Shown: positions 33,848 through 45,902 of the stretch, piece by piece
How positions within the stretch are numbered: the first letter of the stretch is position 1
How the letters are laid out: every line of letters begins with the position of its first letter
Origin: Macrolepiota albuminosa
Taxonomy: Eukaryota; Basidiomycota; Agaricomycetes; Agaricales; Agaricaceae
DNA length: 64,000 nucleotides
NCBI GenBank assembly: GCA_027475525.1
Contig: JAMWFC010000082.1
Location: forward strand, 1,240,001 to 1,304,000
Direction: 5' to 3'
Made by a program: the position numbers and the translations under genes
The notes under the pieces: model-generated
What the model saw: only the letters and a program-made list of their open reading frames with translations
Told to the model about the DNA's origin: nothing
Databases searched by the model: none

Positions 33848-34345
33848 TGTAAGGGCGACCTCTAAAGGCTGTGGCTCAGTCACACAGCTGGCAGAAGGAG
33901 ATCCAAAGTGTATTAGAATATATACTGACAATATCAAGGTAGCTACTCACCTGGCAGAGGGAGATCCAAAGAGAACAAGTCTAGGGATTCCCTATGCCAG
34001 GTTGGACACTTCTGGGGCCTCTGAAGCATGGGAAACAACTGTACAGTACAACAAAACCTTAAAAACTCAAAAATTGCCTACACAAACAATTGCACAAATA
34101 AGGGGCAAACTCTGGCAAACTCTGGCTTATATAAGCAGTCTGGAAGCGGTGCTGAGTGGCCCATACTTGACTGAATGGTGGCTAAAGGACCAGAGCATCT
34201 CAAGGGCTGAGAGTAGTACTAACAGATAGTGTTGAAAAAATAGAAGCAGTAAAATGAAATAATGTCAAAAGAAATAAAAGAATGAATGAAAGGAGAGTGA
34301 AGAGATAAGGAGTGAGAAAGGAAAGAAATGAGGAGTCCCCTGACA
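33848..34345 (-). repeat. gypsy-2 3' LTR
   Basis: 498 bp, TGTAAGGGCG...CCCCTGACA as read on the + strand. The polypurine tract (CTCTAGAGGGGGGGTGA on the minus strand) abuts it at 34,346-34,362. Confidence 0.9.
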
Positions 34346-34356
34346 TCACCCCCCCT

Positions 34357-37300
34357 CTAGAGCATGGTGTCTTGATGTGCTGGATAGAAGTAGTTCTGGA
34401 TGGCCTGGTCTACCTTGGAAAGGGAATAAAGGCCTCTGATTGCCCGAGAAGCATTGGGATGCTGTTGATAGAGTTCCCAGACCAAGGCAGGGGCATGGAC
34501 ATTCTCTTGTGGCTTCCAAGAGATGTTTTCAATTCCATAGCCCTTCCACTTGACCTTGAACTGAAGCTTATTCCTAAAAAGTTGGCTGTCTAGGATCCAT
34601 TCCACTTTGTACTCTTCTTGGTTGTCTACCAGAACTGAAGGTAGAGGTGGCTGTGGATGTTGACCTGGGATTGGATCCTCTGGGGCTGGAGAGAGCTTCA
34701 CCACATTGAAGACTGGATGGAGTCGACTCATTCTACTAGGCAGCTTGAGTTGATAGGCAAGTGGGCCTATCTGCCTTACTATAGGAAAGAGTCCTAGACA
34801 ATGGTGAGAGAGCTTCTGAGAAGGTCGGGTGGTAGCAATGTCAGAGGCATCTAGGTAGACTCAATCTCTAGGCTTGTACTTGGGGGCTGGAGTTCGTCCA
34901 CAATTGTAGTAGCGGGCCATGTCATCCTTTGCCTTAGCTAAAGCTATCTTGGCTTCCTCCTGAGCTGCCTTCATCTGATCTATAAACTTGTTGACAGCTT
35001 CATTCTCTGAAGGTCATCCACGAGGCTTGAATCCCATTTGAGGATGTCAACCAGTATCTAGAAGGAAAGGAGACATCTGGGTGGTAGCGTGTACACGGGT
35101 GTTGTACTGGAACTCTGCCTCTGGTAATAGGTCATTCCAGTCATCCTGTTGTTTGTTGCAGAAGAGCCAGAGATACTGTTCTAGCTTCTGGTTGACATGC
35201 TCAGTCTGGCCATCAGATTGGGAGTGGTAGGCTGTAGAAGTGTGGAGTTTGACATGGAGGAGGTGATACAGTTCTCTAGTAAACTCTGCCACAAACTGAG
35301 ATCCATGGTCCAAGACGTAAGCATCTGACAACCCATGGAGCTTCCAGACATGCTTTTGGTACAGATTGGTGGTGCCCATGGCTGAGCAAGTAGTGTGTGT
35401 TGGAATAAAATGAGCATGCTTGCCACAGAGATCCACTACCACCATGATCGTGTCATATCCATGAGAATCAGGTAACTCAACAATGAAGTCTACTGAGGCC
35501 ACACTCCAACGCTCAGCTGGGATAGGCAATGGATGAAGCTGTCCCATAAGAGGCTGATGACGAGGCTTAGCCCAAAGACAAAGATCACAGGTAGAGATGT
35601 AAGAGCCAATATACCGTGACATTTGAGGCCACCAGTAATTCTGTGAGACCAGCTCCAGTATCTTCCATCTGCCAGGATGTCCTGCAACTCGAGAGTCATG
35701 ATGCTGCTCCACAATCCGCCTCTGGAGGTCTGGCAGGTTGGGAACATAAATGCATTCCCAAAAGGTGAAAAGACCATTCTCCAGAGACCACTTGTTGGTG
35801 CAGATGGACTTCACTCCAGTTTCCTCTCAAGCATGCAAGGCCATGGCAGCCTTAGCTATCAGATCTTCTTGAGCGCCCTCCCAGTTACCTCGTTGGATGT
35901 CTTGAAGGATGCTCACTTCTTCTCCCTGGCCAACCACACTTTCTAGAGCACGGATAGCAAACAGTTCTGGCTTCAGGAATACAATATTGTTATTGTCACT
36001 AGCTCCTGACCCATGGTCTGCTCACTTAGAAAGCGCATCTGGCTTACCCATGCTCCGTCCGGGTTTGTGATGCAGAAAGAAGTCAAAGTTGGCCAGATAC
36101 AAGGACCATCAAGCCTGTCGGCAGTTAAGTTTCTTGACCATCCAAAAGTACTCTAAGTTCTTGTGATCAGTCCACACCTCGAATTTATGCCTGGCACCCT
36201 CAAGGAAATGTCGCCACTTCTCAAATGACCAAATGATGGCTAGCATCTCCTTGTCATGGATCTCATAATTTTGCTCCATGGCATTGAGACTCTTGGAGTA
36301 GAAAGCCACAGGATGCCACTTACCATCCTCTTTTGACTGTTGAGAGAAAATGGCTCCAGTAGCAAAATCTGAGCTATCAGCTTTGACATGGAAGAGAGAG
36401 TCATCATCTGGAAATATAAGGACAGGCTACACCTTCCGCTATGAGGTCTTGGAAAATGTCATTCATCATGGTCTGGAAGGTGGCAGGGCTATTAGTGAGG
36501 CCAAAGAACATTACCAGAGGTTCAAAGAGTCCACGATTTGTTCGAAATGCTCCCCTCCACTCATCTCCTTCTTTGATGCGCACATTGTTGTAGCCCCAGC
36601 GGACGTCCAACTTGGTAAAGTAGCGCGCACCTTGGAGGTTGTTGACAAGCTCTGAAATGAGTGGTAAGGGGTAGCAATTCTTCACAGTCATCGCATTCAA
36701 GACTCGGTAGTCCTGAACCAGACGTAGAGATCCATCCTTCTTCTTAATGAAGAAGACTGGAGAGGCCATCGGAGACTTTGAGGGACAGATGCAACCAGAG
36801 TCTAAATTCTCCTGCAAAAAGGCATCAAGCTCATCTTGTTCTCTGGGAAAGAGTGGGTAGACCTTGCAGCTAGAGGGCTCAGCATTGGGTGTAAGCTCAA
36901 TTGCATGGTCCCACTGCTTACGCTCTGGCAGGGAGTCAAATGATGCCTTAGAGAAAACATCCTCAAAGTCTTGCAGGTGATGAGAAACCGCATCTCAGAA
37001 CGACTTAGGAGCAGAGTTGGCAGCAAATGCCTGAGCTAGTCGCTGGGAGGTAGTTTGGCTAGCTCTAATCTCTGCTACAGTTGGTGGAGGTCATAACGTA
37101 GTTGCATAAATCCTATCACCTGTCTCAATAGCCTCATCTGGAGACTCTGGGTCAGGAGCGCACCCAAATTCACCCTCACATCCATCTTCCATCTAGGCTT
37201 CACTCACTACACCTCAAATGTCCTCATAGAGGGCCTCTCTATAAGGGAATGCCAAGGGAGGAGGATCCAGTAGGTCAAGGTCTGCAAAGGAGAGGTGTCC

Positions 37301-38008
37301 AACTTGGCAAGCCCAGATAGCAGCACGCTCATGGACTGACTCTCTACGCTCCTCTCTAACTTCCTTGGCACATGTAGAACACTGTTGAGGGCAGCAGCTC
37401 ATGCTCACCTTACCCTTGGCCCAGTCAATCTCAGGATTGTAATCACGCAGCCAGGAGAACCCAAGTATCATGTCCTGCTTTTCTAGCCTGGTAACCGCAA
37501 AGACTGCACACTCAGAATGAGTCTGATAATGAAGGACTAAATCCACCACTAAGTGAATGGATCCAGCTTCATTGAGTGTACTGTCAATGTTATAGACTGG
37601 AATAGGATGAGAGAGGAGACAGGTAGTGAGCTGGTGTTGTTCCACATAATGGGTGTCTAGAAAGAGTCTGGTAGTGCCACTGTCTAAGAGAGCTACGACG
37701 CTTCGAGTCTGCTGAGTATCAGTTGTCTCAATCTCCACATTCAGATGCAGAGAGTTGGGAGAGAGAGTAGAGGCAACAACATAGCAATGAGGAAGGCATT
37801 GTTCCCAAGCTGGGACACGTGGTTGTTGGACAGGAGAAGGAAGAGAGGAGATCTTAGCTGAGGCTTGGACCAAGGGAGTATTTTGTATGTCGGAGGGGGT
37901 GCTTACAGTTTCAATCAGAGAATCAGGAACAAGGAGCAATACATTAGAAGACTCTACTGATTGACATGTAAACTGATTAGCACCAGGCAGTGGAGGCGTA
38001 CAACTCAT
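34357..38008 (-). pseudogene. gypsy-2 pol
   Basis: From 38,008 downward: retropepsin with DSGTT (normally DSGAT), RT fingers (KKKDGSLRLVQDYRVLN), an RT that jumps from IFQDLIAEGVA directly to the RNase H linker, RNase H (NYEIHDKEMLAIIWSFEKW), integrase zinc domain, core (VASVDFIVELP, DHGSQFVAEF, DGQTEHVNQ) and chromodomain (VKWKGYGIENISWKP). Relative to gypsy-1, about 410 bp containing the YLDD box and RT thumb is deleted near 36,430. TGA codons at 37,091-37,093, 36,995-36,997, 35,047-35,049 and 35,014-35,016 (all read on minus) match positions in gypsy-1. Confidence 0.85.
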
Positions 38009-38139
38009 CCATCGCTCTATTGAAAACCCTCCCCTGCAGAACCAAAGGACCCATCCAATGGTTCTGCTACAGCTTCCACAGGACCCAAGGACTCCTTCAA
38101 AGGTTCTGCTTCAGTCTGTACATCTGGGGAGGGGTTTCC

Positions 38140-39282
38140 TCAAACATCTTGGGCAGCAAGGAGCTGGAGAAGGAGCTCCTCCTGCTCTAAAGCTGAGAGA
38201 TAGCACACCTTTAACCCCTGGGGACAATACCAAGTGAAGTGACCAGGCTTTCTACAGTGATGGCAGAGGAGAGGAAGAGAGGAACATTGACAAGAGGCAT
38301 CAACATCCATAGGTACTCCAAAAGGAAGAGGACGTGCTGCAGGCACCTGGGCTGAGGGTGGAGCGCAAAATGGAAGAGAGGGCTGGATGGGATGATGAGC
38401 AGAAAAGGATGCCTGTGAGGTAGAGCGAGGGGCAGTTCCATGGTGGAGCTCACGTCGTAACTCTATGAGCTGCCACTGATCACATGCTACCTGATATCAG
38501 GTCTCAATACTCATGTTGTCAGGTCATCCCTCAGCCATTCTGTTAATCCAGTCCATGAGAGAGGGAAGGAGGCCATCTTGGAAGGTGAGACAGAGCTGAA
38601 GACCATCTGAATAACAGGCCTGTTTAGCAAGAGCTCTGAAGGAGTCAATGTACTCATCTAGGGTCCGCTTCCCCTGCCCATATTGATGAGGATCTCAGAG
38701 AGTGAGGGCTGCCATCTTAGCAGGGTCCAAGGGAAAGAACTCTGTCCGAAACTCCTTCTCAAACTGATCCCAACTTCCAAAACTCTCCACTCCTCCAAGA
38801 TGTTGAAAAACTTGTAGCGCGTATGTCAAAGCTTGCCCAGACTTCATGTAAGAAAGAACCCAAGCAATCTTGAGAGCATCAGAGGGAAAGGCCTCACCAC
38901 TGAGCTGAATATAGGTGATGCAAAACTGCAGGAAACGCTTGCCTATTGCTCAGTCACTATTGAATGCGTCTGGGAGAGCTGGGCGAGGAATATTGGCATG
39001 AACTGGAGGGGAGGCCCCAAAGCAAGGGACTGGGGGTGTGCCAGCCCTAACTGGAGGTGCCTGGAGAGGGGTAGGAGTGAGAGGGAGGTGCTCTAAGAGG
39101 GCCTGAAGAGAATGGGAGATGGTGTCTGTGGCCTGATGTAATCCAGCAAGTTCGGTGATGTGGAGGGTGAGGGAAGCTTGAGTAGTCTGCATCTGAGTCT
39201 CCAGAGCAAGCAAGCAACCCCAGGCATCATCCTGAGGGGCAGAAGCATCCAGGGGAGTATCTGAGGGGGCTGGTTGAGTCAT
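38140..39282 (-). pseudogene. gypsy-2 gag
   Basis: Begins MTQPAPSDTPLDAS at 39,282. Coiled-coil-like ALETQMQTTQASLTLHI is followed by a retrotransposon gag domain (LSYMKSGQALTYAL, WDQFEKEFRTEFF) and a knuckle CHHCRKPGHFTWYC near 38,220. At least four in-frame stops, mostly TGA. Confidence 0.8.
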
Positions 39283-39396
39283 AGAAGCAGCAGAGGGGCA
39301 GGGAGTAATCCAGTGGGAGAGGGACCTAAAGGGGCAAGAGAGGGCTCAAGCAGGCTGAAGGGTGCTCCCAGACCAAAATGTAGAGACTTGTTCTGC

Positions 39397-39451
39397 TGTA
39401 AGGGCAACCTCTAGAGGCTGTGGCTCAGTCACACAGCTGGCAGAGGGAGAT
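39397..39451 (-). repeat. gypsy-2 5' LTR, inner fragment
   Basis: The first 55 bp of the LTR as read on the + strand (TGTAAGGGCAACC...GAGGGAGAT), cut by gypsy-3. The other 444 bp are at 50,254-50,697; together 499 bp, matching the 3' LTR length. Confidence 0.9.
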
Positions 39452-40223
39452 TGTCACAACCCCTCCCCTCCGGAACCTTCCCGGGACATCCCCGGAGCCC
39501 CATCCGGGAACCTCTCTTACCGACCCCACAGCGCGCCCTGCCCCCACAGCTGCCGACGCCGCCATCACTCACATCAACGACCGCCATCAGCCAGCCCCCC
39601 AGGACCCCTGCATCACGGACCCCAGGATTAACCGCCATCAATGATTGGATCACGTGATTCACCTCCGGCCATCACGCATCACGCCCCACGCATCACAACT
39701 CCCTCCGCGCCCATTGATCGCGCATCTCCACACAGGCGATCCCAGTATACAGTCTCTGCCCGCTACTCAATGACCTTTGGAACCCATCCCAGACACCTGG
39801 GGACCCTGAGACCCGGTCCCGTAGTACTTATAGTATAGCTCCCCGTTGTATTCGCTAGTCTTGATATTACTTTGGTTATTGCGTGCCCTTTTGTTTGACT
39901 GGTACGCCTTGTTTGGTATGCTTCGACTGGCATGCCTTAGTATTCGCATGCTATAAGTTTGGTACGCACTTTGCGACTATTAAATTACTAACTTGGTCTC
40001 GTCTTAGAACCTCCGGTTCATGGCTCGACCCCCCCTCCAACCCTCAGCTTCTCCCAACCCAAAACCCCCAGACTTAGTCCCCTCTCCTGGGACTACCCCT
40101 GTCCTTGTCTTGAACCCCAGAGTCCTAGCCCTGGAGTTCCAGACACCCGAGTATCCGTAGGTCAAGTCCGCATCGTAAGGGCATTGCTTTCCCGGAAAGC
40201 CCCCGACTCAGCAGAACCTGACA
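39452..40223 (+). repeat. gypsy-3 5' LTR
   Basis: 772 bp. Differs from the 3' LTR by a few dozen substitutions and no length change. Most differences I can see are C/T or G/A, many at CG sites. A TATA-like ACTTATAGTATAG is at about 39,827. Confidence 0.95.
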
Positions 40224-40253
40224 TAATATCAAGACTCCCTCCTTACACCGTTC

Positions 40254-42895
40254 TTGATGGCTACGTATACTCACACTTACTACCCCACGGGGTACCAGAC
40301 CGACCCTTACGGACGCCCGGTACCCGATCACTACTCCGCACAGACCCCCTGCCCCGTCTATCCACCTCTCCTGTACGAACCTCAATATCTCCACCGCCAC
40401 TGGGCCCCCGACCCGTCCCTCTACGATCTGGGGCCCTCAGCCAGCTGGGCCCCTCCGCCCAACTTAGCCATGGCACGACCCGTGGAGGTCCCCTCGTACC
40501 GGAGCATCCCCGGAGGCCTGCCGGAGACCCCACCTGTACCCAGCGGACCTCGCCCGATTTCCCCCAGCGAGGGCCCCTTTGCATCCACCCCCTACTACGG
40601 TTATCAGCGCCCCGTCCCCCAACCCCAAGAACCCTGAGGACCCCCCTACCCCGACTACCCCCCTCGTCATTACCCAGCCGCCGCCCCGCCCACTCGAACC
40701 CCTCCCTCACCAATGGGACGACGATGCCTCGAGGAGTATGAACGGCAATGGGATGAGGTACTCCGCTCCCTCAGGATCTCACCGGAGAACTTCGCACAAC
40801 GGACAAGGGCGCTGCTCGTGGAATTTGGACACAATGACTTCAAAGGCACTCCGGAGGAATGGGCTCACTGCCTGGTCAAATTCGGGGATCGCCTCACGCG
40901 AGGAGAACTCCCGGAGCAAACCATGGTAAAGTATAGGCGCAATACGATCCTCCGGGAAGAATTACAGCAACTGCTCGACGAAGTCCACGTGTCCCCCTCC
41001 CCTCAGCCCCTCAACGACCCCACGGACCCAGGTCGCTCGATTCACATTCAACAGGAACCCCTGGAACCGGCCCCTGCAGCCCCCACTCCAGAACAACGAC
41101 AACGGGAAGAGCAACAAAATGCCTCAGCCATATTGTGGTCCCTCAACCTGACTGGAGGCCTCTTCGATCAACCCGCTGCCCGCACGGTAGACTTGTCAAC
41201 TCGTCATAGGGCTAATTCAGTTCCTAGTACCTTCGAGACCTGGGAACAGCCCCAGAGACCCCTGGAACCCCTCCTGCAAATGGACAACGCCCGACCTCCG
41301 CCCCCGGCAAACCCCGGTAGAGCCTGGGTGGACACCCCTAGTACGGACGACACGCTCTGCTACATCGACGAGCTCACACGCAGCAACAATGAACAACGTC
41401 CCGTGCCCATGCCCGCCCCGGCACCGGCACCGCCCCCCCACGTCCACCCCAGCCCCTCTGGAACCCAACTTCCGTCGTGACCCACCACCCCACTTCAACC
41501 TATGAAACCCCCCATGACCCCCGATGCAAGCACAACCCTCCCGGGCTGAGCGACCCCCGTGCAACCCAGCACCCGACCCAGCACCCGGCCCTCCTCTGAT
41601 CGACCCGACACCACTAAACCCTCCCCGACCGCCTCCGCCACCCCCTGCATGGAGACCTGGGCCTCCTCCTGGCAGGAATGAGCCCCCCTGGGACAACAGG
41701 CCTCCCAGGCGTGGACCCCCAGGTGAGCCACCCAGAAGAGGTCCTCCCGGCGGGTAGGGCCCCGCCCTTGGTGCTTTTCCTCCTCAAGGAGGGGGGGGTA
41801 ATCACTACTACTACTATTACAATGCTGGCCCCCCTCCCCGCAACGCTGCCAGACCGGACGACGCTCGCGACGCCCTCGCCCGCGAAGGACGACTGGACAT
41901 TCAAAAGCCCGATGCTTTCACGGGCCAGGACCCCCAAAAATGGCATACCTTCCTCACTCAGTGTCTCAATACATTTCAGGCAAAGCTGCTCATGTTTCAG
42001 GTTGACAGCTCCCAGGTGGCCTTTGCCGCATCGTACCTCCAGGGAATCGCCTTCGATCACTACACGGCCCTTATCCAGTTTGACCCCAACAACCTGGCAC
42101 TTGCCTGCTGGCAAGCCTTCGTCGACGAGTTCTCTGGGAAATTCGGGATCTACGACACCGTGGCCGAGGCCGAGGACAACCTCTTCAACCTCCGGATGCG
42201 CTCTGAAGAATGTTTCACTACCTTCATCGTACGTTTTGAAAAGGAAGCTTACAAGACAGGTTGGAATTACAGCGCCCTCCGGTACGCCCTCCGCCGCGCC
42301 CTCCCACAACGTATCAAGGACGTCCTCCGACTCGCCCCGAAACAACCCTCCTACAACGGATACAAGGCCCTCGTCATGCAGATCGACCAACGCTACTGGG
42401 AAGACCGCAGCGAGTATTCGAACTCCTGACCCCCCTGGAACCCTAGGGGAGGACCCCCTTGGCCCACCGGCGAAGCCCCCAACCCCCAAGGTCAAAACCC
42501 CGGTCCCCCCACGTTCCCTGGCGGCTGACCCCTGGTGAGTCGCGGCCCGCCCAATGCTAACCCCGGCAGCGGTGTCCGCCCCCAGGCCCAGCTCAACGCC
42601 GCCGTGGCCGCCAACGACCCAGGCAACATGCCTAGCCCCGAGGAACCCCCAGACGACCACGAAGATCTCGACTTTGCCAACAAACGGGACGAGGAGGCCC
42701 TCCAGGCGACCCTGGATCGAAGTTCCGAAGGATGTGCAGGAACGGCAAAGGAGGGAAGGCGCGTGCATACTCTGCGGTGAGAAAGACCATTTCATCTCTG
42801 AGTGCCCCCAACGACAGGTTATGGGATGCGCCACCTGGACCTTCAAAGGAGAGGACGCCACCTACGAGTACTCGGAAAAGGACCCGGCAATTTAG
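40254..42895 (+). pseudogene. gypsy-3 gag
   Basis: The N-terminus is Pro/Tyr-rich (from ATG 40,257). A helical segment at 40,713-41,000 (EEYERQWDEVLRSLRISPEN) is followed by a Pro-rich linker, then the retrotransposon gag domain at 41,992-42,429 (SYLQGIAFDHYTALI, WQAFVDEFSGKFG) and a knuckle CILCGEKDHFISEC at about 42,764. These parts sit in three different frames, so several indels have accumulated, plus stops. Confidence 0.75.
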
Positions 42896-45397
42896 ACCTG
42901 GAAGACGCCCTAAATCGCGGAATCGACCCCGACGTCTTCTCCGCCCCGGTTTTCCATCTTCGCTCCACGACACTCGTACAGGACACCCTCACGGCTTACC
43001 TACCCTCCCACTCCTCGCACTCCCTCCTCCTCAACACCCACCTCACCCCCTCCAGAACCTCCCTCAACACCCTCGTCGACAGTGGCGCCACCGACAACTT
43101 CATCGACGAAGCATTGTCTACCTTGGCCCCGGAACCCGCTCAACGACTCCCGGTCCCGGTATGACTCTGCCTCTTTGACGGGGACGCCTCTACGGCGGGG
43201 GACATCACCCACTTCGTGCGTATGCCCGTTACTTTCGCCAACGGACAGACTCACACTCTCTGGATGTTGATAACCAAACTCCACCTCTCCGCACCCCTGG
43301 TCTTAGGGCTCCCGTGGCTCCAGGACACCAACCCCCGCATCGATTGGCGACACCTCACCCTTTGCCTGACCCGGGACCCGATGCCCGACGACTAGCAACT
43401 CCCCTTCGACATCCCCCACTCCCCAGATCCAACCCTGAAGGGCTCCCCAAACGAGCCCCCCCCACCCCCCAGACTCCAGTCTCGTTTGTCCCGATCCTTT
43501 GTCATCAATGCCAGGCTGGACGGCGCCCCGGAACCAATATCGGCCCTTATCAACAGCGGAGCCACCGGAGTTTTCATCAGCAACGCCCTCGACCTCCCTC
43601 ACGACCCCCTCAACCAGCCCCTCTGCCTACAACGCCTCGACAGCACTCCCTCCACCTCCGGCCCTCCCTCCGCCTCCGGCCCCATCCAGAGATCTCATTC
43701 GGGACGCATGACCCTGGACAACGACTATGAGTTCACCTCCGACTTCCTGGTCATGCGACTTCACAAATCGACCCCGATGGTACTGGGACTACCCTGGCTG
43801 CGCGACGCAAACCCCGACATTGACTGGAGGACGCTCACTATGACCTTCCCGGGACCCGAAGACCACTCCTCAACTGCCGTACACCTCCGGGCCCTAGGGA
43901 GCGACCCAACGCCCGACACCCCTGGGACGACAGCCACGCCCCTCCCCGCATCCTTGCCCACTCCCGGCCGAGCCCGCAAGGTCCCTGATCGACCCCCAAA
44001 CATTCCTCGGAACAAGTACAAAGGGCCAAACTATCTGGGCCGGTCTCAGACACACGTCAAACCCGCTCCAGCTGATGCATCTGCAACCCCGGTCGACCCA
44101 AACGCACTCGACATCAGGATCATCAGAGCCACCCCATTTGCCCGCCTCATGAAGGATGGAACTCCCACGTTCCAGCTACACACCTCGCCATCTCTCCCGG
44201 AAGAGCACCTACGAGGAGGCACTATTCCCCCAGAGAAGAAAACCGAGGAGCAGATCCTCCGAGAAGTAGTTCCCCCGGAGTACCATGAGTTTGCTGACGT
44301 ATTCTCCGAAGGAGACGCCAAGGAGATTCCCCCTCATCGTCCCTACAACCATACAATCGACCTCAAGGAAGGAGTTGCCCCCCCTTTCGGCAAGGTGTAC
44401 AACATGTTGGAGGTCGAGCTCCGGGCCCTCAAGGACTACCTCAACGAAATGCTTGGTAAAGGATTCATCCGACCCTCCGCCTCCGCCGCTGGAGCCCCGG
44501 TTCTATTCACCAAGAAGAAGGACGGCTCGCTCCAACTCTGCGTTGACTACCGGGGACTCAATAAGATCACCAAGAAGAACCGCTACCTGCTCCCGCTCAT
44601 TGGCAATCTGGTCGATCGACTCTGCAGCGCCAAGGTTTACATGAAAATCGACCTCCGCTCCGGTTACAACAACGTCCGCATCGCCCTGGGACACGAGTGG
44701 AAAACCACGTTCCGCACGTGGTATGGTCTGTTTGAGTACCTTGTGATGCCTTTCGGAATGACTAACTCCCCTGCCACGTTCCAATACTTCATGAACGACA
44801 TCTTCCACGACATGAGCGACGTCTTTGTGATAGTCTACCTGGACCACATCCTCATCTATTCCGACTCAAAGGAGGATCACCAGAAGCACATCCGGCAAGT
44901 CCTCGAACGCCTCCGAGAGCACAACCTCCACACCAAGCCTGAGAAGTGCTTGTTCCACACGGAAGAGGTTGAGTATCTTGGCATCATCGTATCCCCGAAT
45001 GGCGTTCGCATGGATTCCCACAAGGTCAAGGCTATTGTCAACTGGCCGCAGCCCCGGAACGTGAAGGAAGTACAGTCCTTCCTGGGTTTTGCTAACTTCT
45101 ACCGGAGGTTTATAGACAACTACTCCGGGATCACGAAACCCCTCAACCGGCTCACGCGCAAGGATATCGCCTGGAACTGGGACAGTAAGTGCCAGAGCGT
45201 CTTTAATCTGCTCAAGGAGGCTTTCACAGTCGCCCCTGTACTCCGGCACTATGACTCAGCTCTCCCGATCATCCTAGAATGTGACGCTTCCGACTACGCC
45301 ATCACCGGGATTCTCTCACAGATGGAGTCTGACGGTGGGGAGCCCCGGCCAGTCGCCTTCTACACCCGGTCCATGATCGACGCCGAGCTCAACTACA

Positions 45398-45551
45398 ACA
45401 TTTACGACAAGGAACTCCTCGCCATCGTCGAAGCCTTCAAGCAATGGCGGGCCTACCTCAAGGGAGCCCAGCACACATTTACGACAAGGAACTCCTCGCC
45501 ATCGTCGAAGCCTTCAAGCAATGGCGGGCCTACCTCAAGGGAGCCCAGCAC
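45398..45551. repeat. 77-bp tandem duplication in gypsy-3 RNase H
   Basis: Identical copies at 45,398-45,474 and 45,475-45,551; one copy restores the RNase H frame. Confidence 0.95.
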
Positions 45552-45748
45552 CGGATCCAGGTCTATTCGGATCATAATAACCTGCAGTACTTCACCATGA
45601 CCAAGCAACTCAGTCAACAACAGGCCCAATGGTCCGAGGTCCTCTCGGAGTACGACTTCACAATCCAGTACCGCCCGGGACAACTTGGCGCTAAGCCCGA
45701 TGCCCTCACCCGTCGACCAGACGTCTACCCCAAGAAGTCATTCGAGGC

Positions 45749-45902
45749 GGAACGCAATGCATTCAATCATCGCGTGGTGATCCCTCCCAAACATTTGAAT
45801 GCCTTACTGATCTTAAACGAGGAAGGGAACGCAATGCATTCAATCATCGCGTGGTGATCCCTCCCAAACATTTGAATGCCTTACTGATCTTAAACGAGGA
45901 AG
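45749..45902. repeat. 77-bp tandem duplication after gypsy-3 RNase H
   Basis: Copies at 45,749-45,825 and 45,826-45,902, with three further matching bases. Confidence 0.95.

Noticed and set aside
40261..40713. Long minus-strand frames across gypsy-3 gag and pol (for example 40.3-40.7 and 41.6-42.9 kb)
   Set aside because: GC-rich shadow frames opposite gag and the Pro-rich linker, with no family features.
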